NCBI GenBank assembly: GCA_036504975.1
Contig: DASXUF010000077.1
Span: 1-37,478, forward strand
Direction: 5' to 3'
Source: Candidatus Binatia bacterium
GTDB taxonomy: Bacteria > Desulfobacterota > Binatia > UBA9968
DNA: 37,478 bases
The notes beneath the pieces were generated by a model that saw only the letters and a program-made list of their open reading frames with translations, was not told the DNA's origin and did no database searches. A program made the position numbers and the translations under genes. The number at the start of each line of letters is the position of its first letter. Positions within the stretch are counted from its first letter, which is position 1. Below are positions 31,442 through 37,478 of this stretch, one piece after another.

Positions 31442-32311
31442 CTAGCGTTTCACGCCTAGCTTTTTGCGAATTTCCGGCAATGCCTGCTCCGCGGCTTCGG
31501 CGCCGAGATTTAAAAGCTCTTTCTTTCGGCTGAAATCGAGCAGACCGGCCTCCGTCACTTTGGGCCGGATGACCACGTCGGCCTGTTTCAATTTTGCCTC
31601 CGCGTTTTGTCTCGCCGCCAGATAAAAACTCTGGGCCACGTTCTCGAAAAGGTTGATCACCTGCGCCGTCTTCGGTCCGGCGCCGAGATCCACCGCGATG
31701 ACCACGTCGGCGCCCATCTTGCGCGCGACGTCCACCGGTAAATTATTCAGCACGCCGCCGTCCACGAGCATTTTTCCCTGATAGCTCACCGGAACGAAAA
31801 TTCCCGGAATCGCGCTCGACGCGCGCACCGCGCGCGCGATCGAGCCTGACGTCAAGACGACGATCTCGCCGTTCTGGATGTCGGTCGCGACCGCCGCGAA
31901 AGGCGGCCTCAACTGGTCGATCTCCTTCGCGCCGAGCCGCTTGGAAAGGAAATCCTCCAGACGCTCGCCGCGGGCGAATCCCTGCGTCGGATTGATAAAG
32001 TTGTAATCGAAGACGTCGCGCTCTTCGAGACTGAGAACGATTCTTTCCAACTCCGCAGCGCTCTTTTTGTCCGCGTAGATCGCGCCGATGAGACTGCCCG
32101 TGTTTGCGCCGACGACGAGGTCGATCTGAATTTTCGACTTCTCGAGCGCGCGGATCACTCCGACGTGGGCGAAGCCGCGCGCCCCGCCGCCGCCGAGCAC
32201 GAGCCCGACTTTGGGCCGCCGGTCGCCCCACGGCATGAGCTTCGCGACCGACCCGGACCCGCAGGCGGAGAGAAAAAAGATCAAAGACGCAAGGACAAGA
32301 GCGCGCCGCAT
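31442..32311 (-). CDS. patatin-like lipoprotein with Ser-to-Asn substitution at the nucleophile
   Basis: This 289-residue protein has a lipoprotein signal (MRRALVLASLIFFLSAC, lipid attachment at C17), then a patatin/RssA-type domain: VGLVLGGGGARGFAHVGVI (oxyanion loop), DLVVGANTGSLIGAIYA at the nucleophile elbow, and MLVDGGVLNNLPVDVA with the catalytic Asp. The elbow normally reads G-x-S-x-G, but here the serine is Asn (codon AAC, 32102-32104; one base from AGC). With Asp kept and Ser lost, lipase activity is doubtful. The start is the ATG rather than a GTG four codons upstream, because it gives a cleaner signal. It follows the zinc operon 63 bases downstream of the CDF gene. Confidence 0.88.
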   Translation of the reverse strand: MRRALVLASLIFFLSACGSGSVAKLMPWGDRRPKVGLVLGGGGARGFAHVGVIRALEKSKIQIDLVVGANTGSLIGAIYADKKSAAELERIVLSLEERDVFDYNFINPTQGFARGERLEDFLSKRLGAKEIDQLRPPFAAVATDIQNGEIVVLTSGSIARAVRASSAIPGIFVPVSYQGKMLVDGGVLNNLPVDVARKMGADVVIAVDLGAGPKTAQVINLFENVAQSFYLAARQNAEAKLKQADVVIRPKVTEAGLLDFSRKKELLNLGAEAAEQALPEIRKKLGVKR

Positions 32312-32374
32312 GATAAGCGTCACTGTAACAGCATTCGATTTATAGTCGCAACGAGGAAGGTGATGAGCAACGCC

Positions 32375-32989
32375 TCAAGGAAAGTCTATATGACCGCAAG
32401 AAACGTTTTCCGGCCAAAGGAGCTCTCTGTGAGAACTCACGACGGCCCGGAGAGTTGTTACGACGATTACGGCGGCGATGAGCAGAGCGAAAAGCGAATC
32501 GAAAATGGAACTTCCGGAGGCGAATACCAAAATTCCGGCGACTACGGGAAGGAGAGAAACCAAAGTATCGCCGAGATTGTGAACGTACGCCAGACGAATC
32601 GCCGGGTCTTCCTCGCTTGGTACTCGCAGCACTTGAGCAACGCCCCAGTTCGCCGCGGCGCCGATCAAGCCCGCCACGACCGGCACAGCTCCGAAGACTT
32701 CCACCGGGTGGGACAAACGCTCGACGACACGTATAATAAGGAAGGCGGAGATCGCCAAAAGTCCGACCGAGTTGAAAAGATTCGCATAGCGCAGCAGCCT
32801 CCCGGATAGGCCGGTTCTGAGACTATAAGCCAAGACGAGAAGCACGAGCGCGATCTCGTCCGATAGATTATGGACGCCGTCCATGATCAAGCTGAAACTG
32901 TTGGCGCCAATCCCGGCCGCGATCTCTACGACAAGAACGGCTGTGTTTAGCTCCAAGGCGCGAACGAGCGGCGGACGGCGGTGTGCCAC
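32375..32989 (-). CDS. CDF-family (ZitB/CzcD-like) zinc transporter, short form
   Basis: This 204-residue membrane protein has about six hydrophobic helices and the two metal-site motifs of zinc-specific cation diffusion facilitators: MDGVHNLSDE (HxxxD in helix 2) and VHNLGDTL (HxxxD in helix 5). Usual family members are near 300 residues with a cytosolic C-terminal domain; that domain is missing here, as known for some short CDF proteins. It starts at GTG three bases after the stop of the permease-lipoprotein fusion gene, so it is almost certainly cotranscribed with the ABC importer. CDF proteins generally export metal, so its place in an uptake operon is noteworthy. Confidence 0.85.
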   Translation of the reverse strand: MAHRRPPLVRALELNTAVLVVEIAAGIGANSFSLIMDGVHNLSDEIALVLLVLAYSLRTGLSGRLLRYANLFNSVGLLAISAFLIIRVVERLSHPVEVFGAVPVVAGLIGAAANWGVAQVLRVPSEEDPAIRLAYVHNLGDTLVSLLPVVAGILVFASGSSIFDSLFALLIAAVIVVTTLRAVVSSHRELLWPENVSCGHIDFP

Positions 32990-32992
32990 AGA

Positions 32993-34438
32993 TCAGCCCC
33001 GTGGAGATTCGAATAACTCACGCACGATTTCTTTGACCGCGTCCATCGAGGCCTGACCGACGTTCGTCGCGCTCGGCGTCGGGACGGCGCGTTGATAGCG
33101 CGTCTCCCAGAGCACCGCGCCGTCGGCGATGCGCACCAGCTTGAAATCGGCGACGACGCTGACGAACTGCTTCGAGTCCACATTCCAGCGCAGAATCTCC
33201 GCGAGGAAAAGCGCGCCGGTGAGTTTTGCCTGGCGCGCGGCGCCGACCGCAGCGTCGGTGGAAAAGGAAAAAGTCGCCATTCGCTTGTCGGTCTGCTCGG
33301 GCATGGAAATTTTAAATTCCCTCTGCGCCAACTGTTTTTGAAGCGCTTCGCGCAGCAGGTCCATCACGGTCTCCCGCGCCTCGGGGGAGTTTTTTCCCGC
33401 CATCTCGGCCAGCGACCGCAGCGGATTGGTTGACGGCAAAGTCAAATTGAGATTCGTGCTGTTTCTCGGCTTCGGCAGCCACAAGGGCGATTCCTTGATG
33501 TCCGCCGGAAAGGGCCTGGGCGCGTTAGCGGCGCAGCCCGTCACAACCAGCGTCACGCAAAACAGGGCTGCGGCAGCGGCGGCCGGCTTTGCCGGGACCA
33601 GCCGCAGCAGACGCGACAAAAATATCATCGCGCAGCCGACGGCGACGTCGGTCGGACCCAAGGGAGTATCCATCCTGACGGAAAGATAAAAGCCGAAAAC
33701 AGCCATCAGCACGCCGCACCCGGAGGAGAGACAAAGAAACGAAACCATTCCCCTGACCAAAGGTTTCGCCGCAAGCGCTGGAAGAACTAGAAACCCAAAG
33801 ATCAGAAGCGGACCCGCCATAATGACTCCGACGCCGATCGTCAGACCGGCAAACAGATAAAAAAGAAAATCCCACCGCGTGTTTCCCTGGTTGAGCAAAA
33901 AGGCGAGGTCGCGATCGAACGAGCTCAAAAGAAAGTCGCGGCGAAAAAGCAGCATGCCCGCGAGGATAAATCCGAACACCCCGATCAGGAGCTTCAGCTC
34001 GCTCTTCGAGAGCGAGATGACTTCGCCTTTGAGCAAGCTCAAAATTTCCATCTCGCCCGCAGGATTGAAGACGATAAAGAGGATAATCAACGAGCCCGCC
34101 AGGGCGTAGGTAGCCGCAAGCCGGCCTTCAGTCGTTCCTTTTCCTTTGCGCTCGAGGTAGGCGAGCACAAGCAGGGCGGCAAAAGTAAACAGCAGCGATC
34201 CGGCCATGCCGAGGACGCGCTCGCTCATGGTGAAAGGAAGAAAACTCGACTGCGACAGCCAAAATGCAAAAGCGACACCGGCGCCGGCGACTTGCGGCAG
34301 CGTGAGCCCGAGAAAAATCGTCCGGCGCAGGATCAGATACGCGCCCACCAACGGACAGACGAGTCCCAGAATCGCGCTGCCGAGAAGCGCCGGGAAAAGA
34401 AGATAGGACGGGCTGAAAATTTGCAGCAGGATATCCAT
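32993..34438 (-). CDS. zinc-type ABC permease fused to a C-terminal lipoprotein
   Basis: In this 481-residue protein, residues 1 to about 285 form an ABC-3 permease (ZnuB type) with about eight helices, starting ILLQIFSPSYLLFPALLGSA and ending near RMDTPLGPTDVAVGCAMIFL. Directly after comes PAKPAAAAAALFCVTLVVTGCAANAP, which looks like a lipoprotein signal with lipobox VTGC (Cys codon 33533-33535). About 180 residues of a soluble alpha/beta domain follow, with LSTNPLRSL-like and ADFKLVRIADGAVLWETRY segments. The ATG overlaps the ATPase stop as TAATG. There is no stop, frameshift or obvious internal ribosome-binding site between the parts. Whether it is one polypeptide or separately initiated or cleaved is unknown. 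Confidence 0.85.
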   Translation of the reverse strand: MDILLQIFSPSYLLFPALLGSAILGLVCPLVGAYLILRRTIFLGLTLPQVAGAGVAFAFWLSQSSFLPFTMSERVLGMAGSLLFTFAALLVLAYLERKGKGTTEGRLAATYALAGSLIILFIVFNPAGEMEILSLLKGEVISLSKSELKLLIGVFGFILAGMLLFRRDFLLSSFDRDLAFLLNQGNTRWDFLFYLFAGLTIGVGVIMAGPLLIFGFLVLPALAAKPLVRGMVSFLCLSSGCGVLMAVFGFYLSVRMDTPLGPTDVAVGCAMIFLSRLLRLVPAKPAAAAAALFCVTLVVTGCAANAPRPFPADIKESPLWLPKPRNSTNLNLTLPSTNPLRSLAEMAGKNSPEARETVMDLLREALQKQLAQREFKISMPEQTDKRMATFSFSTDAAVGAARQAKLTGALFLAEILRWNVDSKQFVSVVADFKLVRIADGAVLWETRYQRAVPTPSATNVGQASMDAVKEIVRELFESPRG

Positions 34439-35136
34439 TACGAAAGCGGTCCTCCTCTCTCCCACCATACCTTGCCTTTATCGATGCGGAGGATTTTTGC
34501 GGCGACGGTCCGGACCATTTCGAGGTCGTGGCTGGAAAAAAAGATTGCGAGGCCTTTTTCCCGGTTGAGTTTTACCAGAAGCTCGGTGATCGCGCGTTGG
34601 GAATCCCGGTCGACGCCGGAGAGCGGCTCGTCCAAGATCATGATCTTCGGCTGGACCATCAGAGCGCGGGCGATCAAGATGCGCTGCTTCTGCCCGCCGG
34701 AGAGGGAAAAAAAAGACTTCTTGCCCAAATGCCTGAGGCCCACTTGATCCAGGACCTCGCGGCGCTTTTGTTTCTCTTCGTGCGGCAGCAATTGATAGGA
34801 CCGAACGCGCCCGTAAGCGCCCATCTCCACGACTTCGTCCACGCTCAAGGGAAACTGCGGATCGAGCGCGGTGCTCTGCGGCACATAGCCGAAATCCGAA
34901 AGGGCGCAGTGGCGCGCGATCCTTCCGGCCTGAACCGGCAAAAATCCGAGGATGGCTCTCAGGATCGTCGTCTTCCCCGAACCATTCGGCCCGGCGAAGC
35001 CGATGAGATCGTGCGGGTGAATCGATAAATCCACGCCCTGCACGACCGGGGCCGAATCGTATCCGAGACTAACAGATTTAAGAGCGACAAGCGGGAGAGC
35101 ATCGCTCCCTTGATCGCGCGCAAATTGATCCGCCAT
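34438..35136 (-). CDS. znuC: zinc-type ABC transporter ATP-binding protein
   Basis: This 232-residue ABC ATPase has Walker A GPNGSGKTT (49-57), Q-loop FGYVPQ, signature LSGGQKQR (145-152), Walker B MILDEP (166-171) and the H-loop in FFSSHDLEMV. It belongs to the zinc/manganese group (ZnuC/TroB). The gene begins 12 bases after the binding-protein stop with TAGGTG before the ATG, and its stop overlaps the permease start. It is the only metal-type ATPase in the window and could also energise the permease at 19477, which lacks its own (inference). Confidence 0.92.
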   Translation of the reverse strand: MADQFARDQGSDALPLVALKSVSLGYDSAPVVQGVDLSIHPHDLIGFAGPNGSGKTTILRAILGFLPVQAGRIARHCALSDFGYVPQSTALDPQFPLSVDEVVEMGAYGRVRSYQLLPHEEKQKRREVLDQVGLRHLGKKSFFSLSGGQKQRILIARALMVQPKIMILDEPLSGVDRDSQRAITELLVKLNREKGLAIFFSSHDLEMVRTVAAKILRIDKGKVWWERGGPLS

Positions 35137-35148
35137 TTACACCTATTG

Positions 35149-36081
35149 TCAGCCCTTTCCGACGGCTTCGACCAACGTCCGCACAGTATAATCAATCCAT
35201 TTAATATAGCTATCGGTCTCGGAACGGGGTCCAACGCTGCTGTAAAGGCGTAAAAGTTTGATTCCAGTCTCATTGGCGATCTGCTGCGGCAGCCGTGGAT
35301 TTTGCGGACCATAGAGCAGCAGCGGGACTTTGTCCTGTTTAATCTGCTGTACCAGGCCGACTATGTGATTCGGCGTCGGCTCAATTCCAGGCTTGACCTC
35401 AACCGTTCCTGCTCGCTTCATGCCAAATCGATCGGCGAAATAGATCCACTCCTGATGATACTCCACGAATTTTACGCCTTTTAGAGGCGCCGCCATCTTC
35501 TCCCACTGGGCGATCTTGCCGTCTAACTCGGCCAGATAGGCCTTGAGATTTTTTTCGAAAACCTGCTGATGCTGCGGGAAATTGCGCGCCAAACCGGCGG
35601 CGATGTTCTGCGCCGCGATTTTGGCCTTGACCGGGTCCATGAGGTAGTGCGGGTTGCCCCTCGGATGAACGTCGCCCTCGGCCCGGTCCAGACGAGCCGG
35701 CGGCTCCAATACCCGGATACCGGCGGAGCAATCGATGTAGCCCGCCTGTCCCGGCAGGATCTTCGGATTGCTGGCAACCTCCAACAGAGCCGGAAGCCAA
35801 GAGTCCTCGTCATTCAAGCCTATCAGGATGAGCAGATCGGCTCGATTCAATCTCGGGACAAAGCTCGGCTTGATCGGAACCCCATGCGGGTCCTCGACGC
35901 CGGTTGCGAAATTCTCGACATTGACCAAATCTTTGCCGATCTGTCTAGTCATATCGGCCAAGGCGGGCCATGTCGCCACGACGCGGATTTGTTGGGCGAA
36001 GACGGCTTCCGTCTGAATCCAACTCAACGCAAGCACGATAAAAAGGACCGCCCAACTTTTGTTTCTGAGTAAAATTTTCAT
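35149..36081 (-). CDS. znuA: zinc-type ABC transporter substrate-binding protein
   Basis: This 310-residue cluster A-I binding protein has a signal peptide (SWAVLFIVLALSW, then AVFAQ). Metal ligands visible are H66 (EDPHGVPIKP), H144 (RGNPHYLMDP) and H208 (EYHQEWIYF); the fourth position reads LLYGPQNP, without the usual Asp or Glu, and H138 (GDVHPRGN) lies in the His loop. That set fits zinc. The start is ATG 36079-36081, seven bases after AGGAG; an ATG two codons earlier would be too close to it. It is encoded 18-25 bases after the outer-membrane protein gene and just before the ATPase. Confidence 0.9.
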   Translation of the reverse strand: MKILLRNKSWAVLFIVLALSWIQTEAVFAQQIRVVATWPALADMTRQIGKDLVNVENFATGVEDPHGVPIKPSFVPRLNRADLLILIGLNDEDSWLPALLEVASNPKILPGQAGYIDCSAGIRVLEPPARLDRAEGDVHPRGNPHYLMDPVKAKIAAQNIAAGLARNFPQHQQVFEKNLKAYLAELDGKIAQWEKMAAPLKGVKFVEYHQEWIYFADRFGMKRAGTVEVKPGIEPTPNHIVGLVQQIKQDKVPLLLYGPQNPRLPQQIANETGIKLLRLYSSVGPRSETDSYIKWIDYTVRTLVEAVGKG

Positions 36082-36105
36082 ATGCATACTCCTTCCATCA
36101 CGTTT

Positions 36106-37377
36106 TTAACGGCCGCGGAAACCATGGGTATGGGCGCCGATGACCGTGGTCCATTGGAGAAAGAACTGGTTGCCGCTCTCGCCTTTGTCCTCGCGGACGC
36201 GGTCGTCCAGGAAGCTGTATTGAAAGCGCAGGCGGTTGAACTCGCTCAAGTTCCAGGTAATGAACGGCGAATAGCTGTTTGTCTTCTTGCCGGGACTTTC
36301 CACGATCGGGGCGCGATCGAAGAGAAATCCCGCGGACCAACTTTTATTCAGCTTCACCTCGGCGTAGCTGTATCCGCCAAAGGAACTTCTACGCTTGGCG
36401 ATAGCGTCGAAGGCGATGCGCTCGCTGTTGGCGAAAAATTCCGATCCCACCGTTACTCCCTGGTAAACGGTGCTGGCCAACGGCTGATAGCGATAGGTCA
36501 GATCGATGCCGCTAAGCGTTCGATTGCCGCCCTCGGCCGGACCGGAGAGCCGCACAGAAGGCGTAAAGGCAAGGCTGGAACCGACTTCGATGCTGTGGCT
36601 ATCCGCGAGATCCAAGTATGTGTGCAGCCGGCCTAGATAGGTGAATCGACTCCACGTTCTCGGTTTGCTGTCGTCGATCCGCTCGTTTTCCTCTCCGATC
36701 TTATTGTAACCGCCTACGGTCGCCCTGAGAAAGAAAGGCGTAGGAAAAAGATAGTTCACTTCCATTCCGTCCGCCTTGCTCTCGCCCCCGACCATTCTCT
36801 CTATGGACAGCGGCATGTTGACGAACGGCAGCTCGTGCGGATGGTTTTTGGGGAAGCGGCCGAAATCGGCGAAGAACCGCCCGCCTTTGGCCGTCAGGTT
36901 ATACGGCAGCGAAGTCGTAATCGCCGCCGCCTCCTCTACTTCTACACCTTCCTTTGATCCGGTGATGAAGCTATACATCCGCGCATACGGATCAATGGAA
37001 GCGGCCAAGCCGAGTTCCGCGGCGCGAAAGTTGAAGTCGCCCCCGTCTTTCGCCTTATGCTCGGCCGTCGCGTCCAGGACCAGGCCGATGGCCGGATTCA
37101 AAGCCGACGGCGCGCTCCGAAGTGCAAGAACTGATTTCTCGACCTCTCCAACACGCGCCGAATCCGCGGCTTTTTCTTCCGCGCTTGCAACTTTTTCCTT
37201 CTCCAATTGATCGATGCGCTGCAGCGCGTTGTCCAACTTCTTATTCACGTCCGCAAGCGCCTTTTTGAGAAATTGAATTACGTCTTCCTGCGCTAGCACG
37301 GGATTTGGAAGCAAACTTACGCAAAGCACTACCGCCCACGCGGAAACGATCCGCGCCTTGTGTCGAAAGTAGCTCAT
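36106..37377 (-). CDS. outer-membrane beta-barrel protein with N-terminal coiled coil
   Basis: This 423-residue exported protein has a signal peptide (AWAVVLCVSLLPNPVLAQ). Next is a coiled-coil segment of about 50 residues (ADVNKKLDNALQRIDQLEKE), then alternating amphipathic strands typical of a porin-like barrel (FRAAELGLAASIDPYARMY, FFLRATVGGYNKIG, LRFQYSFLDDR). The chain closes with FFLQWTTVIGAHTHGFRGR. It heads the minus-strand zinc operon, upstream of znuA-type, znuC-type and permease genes, which suggests it carries zinc across the outer membrane (inference). A strong Shine-Dalgarno sequence (AGGAGGT) precedes the ATG but lies in a hairpin arm. TonB-box and plug motifs were not seen. 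Confidence 0.82.
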   Translation of the reverse strand: MSYFRHKARIVSAWAVVLCVSLLPNPVLAQEDVIQFLKKALADVNKKLDNALQRIDQLEKEKVASAEEKAADSARVGEVEKSVLALRSAPSALNPAIGLVLDATAEHKAKDGGDFNFRAAELGLAASIDPYARMYSFITGSKEGVEVEEAAAITTSLPYNLTAKGGRFFADFGRFPKNHPHELPFVNMPLSIERMVGGESKADGMEVNYLFPTPFFLRATVGGYNKIGEENERIDDSKPRTWSRFTYLGRLHTYLDLADSHSIEVGSSLAFTPSVRLSGPAEGGNRTLSGIDLTYRYQPLASTVYQGVTVGSEFFANSERIAFDAIAKRRSSFGGYSYAEVKLNKSWSAGFLFDRAPIVESPGKKTNSYSPFITWNLSEFNRLRFQYSFLDDRVREDKGESGNQFFLQWTTVIGAHTHGFRGR

Positions 37378-37382
37378 AAATC

Positions 37383-37428
37383 TACCTCCTCGAGGTAAAG
37401 GTCTACCCCTCCCTCGATGACGGGAGGG
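37383..37428 (-). promoter_or_regulatory. 5' leader hairpins, one covering the ribosome-binding site
   Basis: In the minus-strand message, TACCTC (37397-37392) can pair with GAGGTA (37388-37383) around a 3-base loop. The second arm contains the Shine-Dalgarno sequence of the outer-membrane protein gene. Further upstream, ccctccc (37407-37413) pairs with gggaggg (37422-37428). Such a structure could limit translation; regulation is not proven. No clear Zur operator was recognised in the 101 bases up to the window edge. Confidence 0.4.
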
Positions 37429-37478
37429 AAATCAGGTTTTAAAATGAAAAAAAGAAATTAGAGAGAGATGCTACGGGG

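Noticed and set aside
1..37478. tRNA, rRNA, riboswitch, CRISPR or prophage genes
   Set aside because: On reading through both strands none of the characteristic sequences was recognised; a covariance-model scan was not possible here.
37378..37478. Zur operator upstream of the zinc operon
   Set aside because: No convincing dyad of the GTTATA-type was seen; the operator may lie beyond the window edge.

Overview
The window looks like chromosome from an uncultured, high-G+C, Gram-negative soil or groundwater bacterium. The evidence for this is an outer-membrane barrel, several lipoproteins, Sec signal peptides, a coenzyme F420 biosynthesis cluster, a RecD2 helicase, and many catabolic oddments (GMC oxidoreductase, cupin, amidohydrolase 2, VOC, M24, orphan binding proteins). 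Gene content resembles Binatota/Rokubacteria/Tectomicrobia-type genomes; this is inference from content only. No tRNA, rRNA, CRISPR array or intact insertion sequence was seen.

Layout. 1-1440: small minus-strand genes, including a tandem pair of about 61-residue zinc-ribbon-like proteins and a possible IS-end remnant. 1440-5521: a GMC oxidoreductase divergent from an overlapping pair, GT2 glycosyltransferase plus alkaline-phosphatase-superfamily protein. 5518-10700 (minus): EutA-like reactivase, double-cupin protein, DUF488 protein, MetE-like methyltransferase, a broken retropepsin-like gene and a DUF5678 protein. 10800-12615 (minus): secreted LVIVD-repeat protein overlapping a secreted rhodanese. 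12643-17110 (minus): cofG-cofD-cofC-cofE-npdG, the F420 pathway. 17277-20778 (plus): secreted acetamidase/formamidase-family protein, zinc-type binding protein, and a metal ABC permease with an unusual C-terminal extension. 20844-24951 (plus): amidohydrolase, solute-binding protein, VOC enzyme and a metal-site-degenerate M24 protein, an apparent catabolic operon.

25042-27322 (plus) is a visibly more AT-rich accessory island. It holds a protein made only of two RadC-type N-terminal helix-hairpin-helix modules, then a tightly overlapping three-gene unit: TIGR04255 protein, unknown 109-residue protein, PIN-domain nuclease. This is the best candidate for an undescribed system. 27404-31130 has recD2 and a CNNM/CorC-type transporter. 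31442-37377 (minus) is a probable zinc operon, read from high to low coordinates: outer-membrane barrel, zinc-binding protein, ATPase, permease fused to a lipoprotein, short CDF transporter, then a patatin-like lipoprotein whose catalytic serine is replaced by asparagine.

The two metal-ABC loci both have a permease with a different C-terminal extension, and only the second carries an ATPase. Intergenic spaces hold several families of REP-like palindromes.
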